Shown one piece after another: positions 1 through 7,515 of a stretch of 7,515 nucleotides of DNA. The stretch covers positions 1-7,515 of the forward strand of contig DASRXN010000106.1 of assembly GCA_035654135.1 (NCBI GenBank), written 5' to 3'. How positions within the stretch are numbered: the first letter of the stretch is position 1; each line of letters starts with the position of its first letter. The DNA comes from Fen-999 sp035654135. Lineage in GTDB: Bacteria; Pseudomonadota; Gammaproteobacteria; Burkholderiales; Rhodocyclaceae. The position numbers and the translations under genes were made by a program. The notes beneath the pieces were generated by a model. It saw only the letters and a list, made by a program, of their open reading frames with translations, had not been told where the DNA came from and searched no databases.

Positions 1-186
1 TGAACTTCAGATCCCCCTTCCGGGAAACCCTCCGTCTATACCTTCCGGTACCAGGCACCCCCTTCGATCTCGGAATTGCCCCAACCACTACCTCCAGCAC
101 ACCAAACACCTACACCTATCGGCTGTTTGACTTGTTAAAGAGCTCGGCGCTGCTTCTCACTTGCGCCATCTGCATCAGCAGAGAGG
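1..186 (-). other. Leader of a ribosomal RNA operon (16S gene expected just left of position 1)
   Basis: No protein gene fits here. Read on the minus strand, the stretch has the order of a betaproteobacterial rrn leader: promoter, boxA, then ACAGCCGATAGGTGT and its flanks, which resemble the conserved leader before 16S rRNA in this class. A hairpin with 6-bp arms (103-108 pairing with 124-129, 15-nt loop) follows boxA. About 130 nt separate boxA from the window edge, close to the usual boxA-to-16S distance, so mature 16S should start within or just past position 1. The role is transcription antitermination and RNase III processing of pre-rRNA. The 16S gene itself is not in the window, so this call rests on the leader signals alone. 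Confidence 0.78.
133..144 (-). promoter_or_regulatory. boxA antitermination site of the rrn leader
   Basis: The minus strand reads AGCTCTTTAACA, which matches the rRNA boxA consensus TGCTCTTTAACA at 11 of 12 positions. boxA RNA binds NusB-NusE (S10) and assembles the complex that stops Rho from terminating untranslated rRNA. Just upstream on the same strand, GGCGC (about 163-167) can pair with GCGCC (about 147-151). This would form a boxB-like stem in the expected place. Confidence 0.82.
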
Positions 187-190
187 CCGA

Positions 191-219
191 ACTATACGGT
201 AGTTTCTTGCCCCTGTAAA
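191..219 (-). promoter_or_regulatory. rrn sigma70 promoter (P1-type)
   Basis: On the minus strand, TTTACA (214-219) and TATAGT (191-196) are separated by exactly 17 bp. Each matches the sigma70 consensus at 5 of 6 positions. The discriminator is GC-rich (TTCGGCC), as expected for a stringently controlled rRNA promoter, and transcription should begin near 179-186. The -35 box lies only 20 nt past the stop codon of the hydrolase gene, so any UP element or Fis site must overlap the end of that gene. Confidence 0.75.
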
Positions 220-239
220 GCCTCCCGCCACCTTTTCCC

Positions 240-782
240 TCAGCGCAGAAATTCCAGACTCACTTCCTTGAAAAGAGGCGATCCGGCCTTGTGCAACCAT
301 TCGAAAACCACCATTTCCCGCGCCACCACGTCCACGCCATGCTGGCGCATCCTTTCGAGCGCCAACGCCTTGTCGGCTGGGTCGCGCGATCCGACCGAGT
401 CGCCGACGACAAATACTTCCTTGCCTTGCTCGCGCAACTCTATGGCCGTCTGCAGCACGCAAACGTGCGACTCCATGCCGCAAATGACCACTTGTCGGCG
501 GTCGCTGCCTAACAGGCCTGGCAGGCACTTCGCTGCGGCACAGGAAAAATGAACTTTTTCCGCGATCGCGTTCTCCGGGAGTTCGCTGGCCAGATCGGCA
601 TTGGTATGACCGAGCCCCTTCGGGTACTGCTCGCTCGCCATCACCGGCACACCAATCTTCCTTGCCACTCGCACTAGCCAGATCACGTTTTCCAGCAGTG
701 CCTGCCACCCGTGGACGTGCCGAAGCAAACGATCCTGGACATCCACCACGAGCAGCGCGCTATCCTCAGCTCTTATCAGCAT
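240..782 (-). CDS. Isochorismatase-family cysteine hydrolase
   Basis: The 180-aa protein has the alpha/beta fold signature of the isochorismatase-like superfamily. The catalytic triad is visible: Asp14 (LLVVDVQD), Lys76 (EKVHFSC) and nucleophile Cys108 (GMESHVCVLQTA). The motif SEQYPKGLGHT at 50-60 points to the YcaC/ISOC1-ISOC2-like branch, whose substrates are largely unknown, rather than to true isochorismatases or nicotinamidases. No signal peptide is seen, so it should be cytosolic. It is the last gene of the thioesterase-aacS operon, starting 17 nt after the aacS stop with AGGAAGG (791-797) 8 nt before the ATG. Its stop codon is 20 nt from the -35 box of the rrn promoter. The family call is firm and the reaction is not known. 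Confidence 0.9.
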   Translation of the reverse strand: MLIRAEDSALLVVDVQDRLLRHVHGWQALLENVIWLVRVARKIGVPVMASEQYPKGLGHTNADLASELPENAIAEKVHFSCAAAKCLPGLLGSDRRQVVICGMESHVCVLQTAIELREQGKEVFVVGDSVGSRDPADKALALERMRQHGVDVVAREMVVFEWLHKAGSPLFKEVSLEFLR

Positions 783-799
783 TCCATATCCCTTCCTGT

Positions 800-2758
<1,959 letters not shown>

Positions 2759-2766
2759 CGGTTGCC

Positions 2767-3180
2767 TCAGTCGTGCTCAAGCATTGCCCGCAGTCGCTCC
2801 GGCAGATCCGTCGACCTGCCAGTGGCAGGCGTAAACCAGACCAGCTTAGCCGCCCCTTCGGCATACAACGTGTCGTCGCCGACACAGCGCATTTCGTAGT
2901 AGGTCGGCAGGCTGGACCGCCCCGGCTTGCCTGCGAACAGGCGGACTTCCACCGTCGCCGGATAGGTGATCGGCAGCAGGAACGTGCAACTGGCATTGAC
3001 GATCACGACCGCCTTTTCCTGGGTGGGATCGAGGGCGAGACCGATCGCTTCGAGCCATTCGATCCGCGACTGCTCGGCATAGCGGAAGTAAACGGTGTTA
3101 TTGACGTGGCCCATGGCATCCATGTCGCCCCAGCGAACGGGAATGCGGGTCGTGTGCATCTGGCGACGAATGTGGTCCAT
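2767..3180 (-). CDS. Acyl-CoA thioesterase, hot-dog fold (4HBT/YbgC-like)
   Basis: The 137-aa protein has the length of single-domain hot-dog thioesterases. The N-terminal motif RWGDMDAMGHVNNTVYFRY (16-34) is the family signature, with Asp21 the likely catalytic residue and the following helix packing against the sheet. The family hydrolyses acyl-CoA to free acid and CoA in the cytosol; chain length cannot be read from sequence. As first gene of the operon with aacS, it may release CoA or balance the acyl-CoA pool. The start is the least certain part. ATG at 3180 gives the longest product but has no Shine-Dalgarno sequence, and the alternative ATG at 3159 (Met8) has none either. A predicted promoter lies 30 bp upstream, so a short leader is likely. 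Confidence 0.9.
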   Translation of the reverse strand: MDHIRRQMHTTRIPVRWGDMDAMGHVNNTVYFRYAEQSRIEWLEAIGLALDPTQEKAVVIVNASCTFLLPITYPATVEVRLFAGKPGRSSLPTYYEMRCVGDDTLYAEGAAKLVWFTPATGRSTDLPERLRAMLEHD

Positions 3181-3209
3181 GACAAAGGCCGGGCGGGAAG
3201 ATGCCGAAG

Positions 3210-3236
3210 CTTATAATGTCCGCATCGAATCGACAA
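3210..3236 (-). promoter_or_regulatory. Candidate promoter for the thioesterase-aacS-hydrolase operon
   Basis: The minus strand has TATAAG (3210-3215), 5 of 6 to the -10 consensus. TTGTCG (3231-3236), 4 of 6 to the -35 consensus, lies 15 bp upstream, which is a short spacer. The start of transcription would fall near 3203, giving a leader of about 23 nt. It shares bases with the opposing -10 of the ETF-QO gene. Confidence 0.45.
3212..3217 (+). promoter_or_regulatory. Candidate -10 element for the ETF-QO gene
   Basis: A perfect TATAAT lies 50 bp before the ETF-QO start codon in an otherwise GC-rich gap. No convincing -35 is found at 16-18 bp upstream (the bases there are CCGGGC-like). The promoter may therefore need an activator or tolerate a weak -35. 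Transcription would start near 3224, leaving a leader of about 44 nt. Confidence 0.5.
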
Positions 3237-3242
3237 ATGGCC

Positions 3243-3256
3243 GCATGGGGCCATGC
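3243..3256 (+). repeat. 6-2-6 inverted repeat in the ETF-QO leader
   Basis: GCATGG, two G, then CCATGC form a perfect inverted repeat ending one base before the Shine-Dalgarno sequence at 3258. It could be an operator half-site pair on DNA or a small RNA hairpin. With a 2-nt centre the RNA form would open to a 5-bp stem with a 4-nt loop. Confidence 0.4.
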
Positions 3257-3257
3257 C

Positions 3258-3264
3258 GGGAGGA
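3258..3264 (+). promoter_or_regulatory. Ribosome binding site deciding the ETF-QO start
   Basis: GGGAGGA lies just before ATG 3268, with 4 nt between its GGAGG core and the start codon. It favours ATG 3268 over the upstream in-frame ATG at 3253, which lies inside the inverted repeat and has no ribosome binding site. Confidence 0.75.
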
Positions 3265-3267
3265 GCG

Positions 3268-4893
3268 ATGGAACGCGAAACGATGGAGTTCGATGTCGTC
3301 ATCGTCGGCGGTGGGCCGGCGGGCCTTGCAGCCGCCATCCGGCTCAAGCAACTGGCGACCGACTTGGGTGTCTGCCTGATCGAGAAGGGACCGGAAATCG
3401 GTGCCCACATCCTTTCGGGCGCCATCATGGACCCGCGTGCCTTGAACGAACTGTTCCCCGATTGGCAAGCACTGGACGCACCACTGAACACACCGGTAAC
3501 AGAAGATCGCTTCGTCTTTCTCACCGAAACCAACAGCTTTGCCTTGCCAGGATTCGCGTTGCCCGCGTGCTTCAAGAACCATGGCAACTACGTCATCAGC
3601 CTCGGCGACGTTTGTCGCTGGCTTGGCCAGCAGGCGGAAGCTCTTGGCGTAGAGGTCTACGCCGGTTTTGCCGGTGCCGACGTCCTCTACCAGGATGGTT
3701 GCGTGCGGGGCGTCATAACAGGCGACATGGGTATCGGCCGTGACGGCCAGCCCGCCGAGTCCTACCAGCCCGGCATGGAGCTCCGTGCCAAGTACACGCT
3801 GTTCGCCGAGGGATGTCGCGGTCATCTAGGCAAGCGGCTCGAAGAAAGGTTTGACCTGCGCAAAGATGCCGATCCGCAGGTCTATGGCTTGGGCATCAAG
3901 GAACTGTGGGAAGTCACCGATGAACAGCACCGGCCCGGTCTGGTCATGCACACCGCTGGCTGGCCGCTCGACTCGAACACCTATGGTGGCTCCTTCATGT
4001 ATCACTACGGCGACAACTTGGTCGCCATAGGCTTCGTCGTCGGTCTCAGCTACCGCAACCCCTACCTGTCGCCCTTTGAGGAATTCCAGCGTTACAAGAC
4101 CCATCCGGCCATCCGTGGCACCCTCGAAGGCGGGCGTCGCATCAGCTATGGCGCGCGTGCATTAACCGCCGGCGGACTTCAGGCACTACCCAGGCTCGCA
4201 TTCCCGGGCGGCGCGCTGATTGGTGACGACGCCGGCTTCCTTAACAGTTCGCGCATCAAGGGCTCCCACACCGCGATCAAGAGCGGCATGCTGGCCGCCG
4301 AGGCCGTCGCCGAAGCAATTTCCGCCGGCCGGCAACTGGATGAACTCACGGCCTACGGCGAAAAGGTTCGCAACTCGTGGGTCTACGACGAACTCCACAA
4401 AGCCAGGAACTTCAAGCCACTGATGAACAAGGGCCTGTGGCTGGGATCGCTTCTGTTCGGCATCGACCAGCAGTTACTCCGTGGCAAGGCACCGTGGACG
4501 CTGCGACTCACGGCCGACCACGCAAAACTCAGGAAGGCCGTCGATTGCCAGCCGATCGACTATCCAAAACCGGATGGCAAGCTAACGTTCGACCGGCTCT
4601 CCTCGGTCTTCCTCTCCAACACCAACCACGAAGAAAACCAGCCCTGTCACCTGCAACTGAAGGATCCCGACGTTCCCATCCAGATCAATCTTGCACTCTA
4701 CGATGCTCCAGAGCAGCGCTACTGTCCGGCAGGGGTCTATGAAATCATTTGCGATGAAACGGGGACTGCCAGGCTACAGATCAATGCCCAGAATTGTGTG
4801 CACTGTAAGACCTGCGACATCAAGGACCCGACCCAGAATATCGTCTGGGTTTGCCCGCAGGGAGGGGAAGGACCGATCTATTCATCGATGTAG
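3268..4893 (+). CDS. Electron transfer flavoprotein-ubiquinone oxidoreductase (ETF dehydrogenase)
   Basis: The 541-aa protein accepts electrons from reduced ETF and passes them through FAD and one [4Fe-4S] cluster to ubiquinone, linking fatty-acid and amino-acid dehydrogenases to the respiratory chain. The N-terminal Rossmann motif VVIVGGGPAG (10-19) binds FAD. The segment 302-340 (GGLQALPRLAFPGG to IKGSHTAIKSG) matches the conserved FAD and quinone region of the family. Cluster ligands are Cys486, Cys510, Cys513 and Cys516 (CVHCKTC). It lacks a mitochondrial-type presequence and should be a peripheral protein of the inner membrane, inserting by a hydrophobic surface without true transmembrane helices. 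The start at 3268 is set by GGGAGGA. An in-frame ATG at 3283 is a less likely alternative. It is divergent from the thioesterase-aacS operon and stands alone. The genes for ETF itself are not in the window. Confidence 0.96.
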   Translation: MERETMEFDVVIVGGGPAGLAAAIRLKQLATDLGVCLIEKGPEIGAHILSGAIMDPRALNELFPDWQALDAPLNTPVTEDRFVFLTETNSFALPGFALPACFKNHGNYVISLGDVCRWLGQQAEALGVEVYAGFAGADVLYQDGCVRGVITGDMGIGRDGQPAESYQPGMELRAKYTLFAEGCRGHLGKRLEERFDLRKDADPQVYGLGIKELWEVTDEQHRPGLVMHTAGWPLDSNTYGGSFMYHYGDNLVAIGFVVGLSYRNPYLSPFEEFQRYKTHPAIRGTLEGGRRISYGARALTAGGLQALPRLAFPGGALIGDDAGFLNSSRIKGSHTAIKSGMLAAEAVAEAISAGRQLDELTAYGEKVRNSWVYDELHKARNFKPLMNKGLWLGSLLFGIDQQLLRGKAPWTLRLTADHAKLRKAVDCQPIDYPKPDGKLTFDRLSSVFLSNTNHEENQPCHLQLKDPDVPIQINLALYDAPEQRYCPAGVYEIICDETGTARLQINAQNCVHCKTCDIKDPTQNIVWVCPQGGEGPIYSSM

Positions 4894-4904
4894 TTTCAAC
4901 AAAG

Positions 4905-4920
4905 GCAACAAAGTTGTTGC
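4905..4920. repeat. Near-perfect palindrome overlapping the tRNA-fMet -35 box
   Basis: GCAACAAAGTTGTTGC has 7-bp complementary arms around a 2-base centre and begins 11 bp after the ETF-QO stop codon. Its right arm includes the first four bases of the predicted -35 hexamer (4917-4922). No T-run follows, so it is a poor intrinsic terminator for the ETF-QO gene. A protein-binding site is the other option. Confidence 0.5.
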
Positions 4921-4945
4921 ACTGCAAAGCCCAAATCCATATAAT
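4917..4945 (+). promoter_or_regulatory. Sigma70 promoter of the tRNA-fMet gene
   Basis: TTGCAC (4917-4922) and a perfect TATAAT (4940-4945) are separated by 17 bp. The discriminator TCGCCTCC is GC/pyrimidine-rich, as expected for stringent control of stable RNA. Transcription would begin near 4952, leaving a leader of only about 5 nt for RNase P to remove. Confidence 0.82.
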
Positions 4946-4956
4946 TCGCCTCCTGC

Positions 4957-5033
4957 CGCGGGGTGGAGCAGTCTGGCAGCTCGTCGGGCTCATAACCCGA
5001 AGGTCGAAGGTTCAAATCCTTCCCCCGCAACCA
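4957..5033 (+). tRNA. Initiator tRNA-fMet (anticodon CAT)
   Basis: The 77-nt gene folds into a full cloverleaf and closely follows E. coli tRNA-fMet. It carries the initiator hallmarks: an unpaired C1-A72 end (4957 against 5029), and three G-C pairs in the anticodon stem (CGGG / CCCG) around the CAT anticodon at 4991-4993. The T-stem is GAAGG/CCTTC with loop TTCAAAT. CCA is encoded (5031-5033). The C1-A72 mismatch allows formylation and blocks elongation-factor binding. It is a single-gene unit with its own promoter and terminator, unlike the metZWV cluster of E. coli. Confidence 0.97.
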
Positions 5034-5043
5034 AATCAAACAA

Positions 5044-5075
5044 AACAAGGGCTTAGCTTCCGCTAGGCCCTTGTT
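5044..5075 (+). terminator. Terminator hairpin after tRNA-fMet
   Basis: A 14-bp stem (5044-5057 with 5062-5075, one T-G wobble) closes a TTCC loop and starts 10 nt after the tRNA CCA. The T-tract on the plus strand is poor (TTGTTGCTTC, partly in the stem). On the minus strand the same stem is followed by TTTTGTTTGATTT, so it may act in both directions and possibly better on minus-strand transcripts. Confidence 0.75.
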
Positions 5076-5138
5076 GCTTCAGTCGTTTGCGTGCCGTGAA
5101 ACCGCCATGTAAGCCGACTTCCCGGTCATTCGTGGTGA

Positions 5139-5150
5139 GGGATATGTCCC
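5139..5150. promoter_or_regulatory. Small dyad upstream of the winged-helix gene
   Basis: GGGATATGTCCC has GGGA/TCCC arms and lies 21 bp before the start codon of the small regulator-like gene. It may be an operator, perhaps autoregulatory, but it is short and could arise by chance. In the 96-bp gap 5076-5171 I find no convincing promoter; TTGCGT (5087-5092) has only weak -10 partners. Confidence 0.25.
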
Positions 5151-5171
5151 GTCTTGACTAAGGTAACTGAC

Positions 5172-5423
5172 ATGAACACTACCCCGATCCTTCAGCACCT
5201 GAAGAAGTATGGCCAGCAACTCGACGCCGAGATTGCAGCGGCAACAGGAATCCCGCTGTCCCAGGTTCGCCTGTCCCTTTCCGACCTGTCGGCACAAGGT
5301 CAGATATCCCGGTGCAGCGTGACCCGCTACAAGGACGGCAAACCCATCGAGGGCATGCTCTGCCGGGTCGCCGGATTCATCCCCCCCGCAGCCCCAGGCA
5401 GGAAGCCTGGAGCAAAAAGCTAG
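5172..5423 (+). CDS. Small predicted winged helix-turn-helix protein
   Basis: The 83-aa protein is not one I can name. Residues 4-13 look like a first helix. Residues 17-42 (LDAEIAAATG, then PLSQVRLSLSDLSAQG) fit a helix-turn-helix, with 'ATGIPLSQVRLSLSDL' as turn and recognition helix. Residues 44-67 fit a beta-wing containing Cys48 and Cys64, and a basic proline-rich tail (PPAAPGRKPGAKS) follows. This layout suggests a DNA-binding regulator of ArsR, MarR or FeoC-like type. The start ATG 5172 is supported by TAAGG 7-8 nt upstream; an in-frame TTG at 5154 would overlap that site and is less likely. It lies between the tRNA terminator and parE, same strand, 126 bp before parE. Its being a real gene is supported by codon use, the ribosome site and the coherent fold pattern. 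Confidence 0.72.
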   Translation: MNTTPILQHLKKYGQQLDAEIAAATGIPLSQVRLSLSDLSAQGQISRCSVTRYKDGKPIEGMLCRVAGFIPPAAPGRKPGAKS

Positions 5424-5449
5424 GCTGAAACCAGCAAGGTCGACTTGAC

Positions 5450-5541
5450 TCGCCCGCTCCGCTCGGGGCGAATGGGGACCGCCATCCTGCAGGCGGAATA
5501 CGCGGGAAGCAGATTGCCGTAATGCCGGACTCACACCGGCA
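5450..5541 (+). promoter_or_regulatory. Structured spacer/leader before parE with three hairpins
   Basis: The 126-bp gap 5424-5549 has three GC-rich inverted repeats: TCGCCC/GGGCGA (5450-5455 with 5466-5471), CCGCC/GGCGG (5479-5483 with 5492-5496) and TGCCGG/CCGGCA (5523-5528 with 5536-5541). The last ends 8 nt before the parE ATG. None has a T-run, so they are not classical terminators. TTGACT at 5445-5450 is a possible -35, but the matching -10 (GCGAAT, 17 bp on) is weak. Whether parE has its own promoter here or is read from the upstream gene cannot be settled from sequence. Confidence 0.4.
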
Positions 5542-5549
5542 CGATCGCC

Positions 5550-7515
<1,966 letters not shown>

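Noticed and set aside
13..65. Short direct repeats CCTTCCGG (16-23 and 41-48) and CCCCCTTC (13-20 and 58-65) in the rrn leader
   Set aside because: Eight-base repeats in a skewed leader sequence are easily due to chance, and there are no target duplications or inverted ends that would suggest a mobile element.
3253..3255. Upstream in-frame ATG as start of the ETF-QO gene
   Set aside because: It has no ribosome binding site and lies upstream of the GGGAGGA that serves ATG 3268.
5445..5473. TTGACT with a -10 near 5468 as a parE promoter
   Set aside because: The -10 candidate GCGAAT matches only 3 of 6 consensus bases and falls inside a hairpin arm; too weak to list as a promoter.

Overview
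The window looks like ordinary chromosomal DNA of a high-GC betaproteobacterium. A Rhodocyclales-type organism is a guess from the gene families and the style of the rRNA leader, not proven here. All main genes are intact housekeeping or catabolic genes. I see no mobile element, CRISPR array, phage gene or obvious new multi-gene system.

Left edge (1-219, minus strand): the promoter and leader of a ribosomal RNA operon whose 16S gene should lie just beyond position 1. The evidence is a sigma70 core promoter with exact 17-bp spacing, a boxA antitermination site matching 11 of 12 consensus bases, and the leader hairpin typical of betaproteobacteria. This leader falls in a region that would otherwise look empty.

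240-3180 (minus strand): a tight three-gene operon in the order acyl-CoA thioesterase (hot-dog fold), acetoacetate-CoA ligase (aacS), then an isochorismatase-family cysteine hydrolase. Gaps are 8 and 17 nt, and each downstream ribosome binding site touches or directly follows the preceding stop codon. The operon runs straight into the rRNA promoter with no visible terminator.

3181-3267: a short divergent promoter region. Opposed -10 elements share the same TTATAA core, serving the operon to the left and the ETF-ubiquinone oxidoreductase gene to the right.

3268-4893 (plus strand): electron transfer flavoprotein-ubiquinone oxidoreductase, which passes electrons from acyl-CoA and amino-acid dehydrogenases to the quinone pool. 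With AacS and the thioesterase it forms a coherent acyl-CoA, ketone-body and PHB-type catabolic neighbourhood.

4894-5075: an initiator tRNA-fMet gene with its own strong promoter and a 14-bp terminator hairpin.

5172-5423: a small protein of 83 aa with a predicted winged helix-turn-helix. Then comes a 126-bp spacer with three GC-rich hairpins, followed by parE (topoisomerase IV subunit B). parE runs off the right edge, probably only a codon or two short of its stop. The small regulator-like gene and the structured leader of parE, which lacks a Shine-Dalgarno sequence, are the least explained parts of the window.
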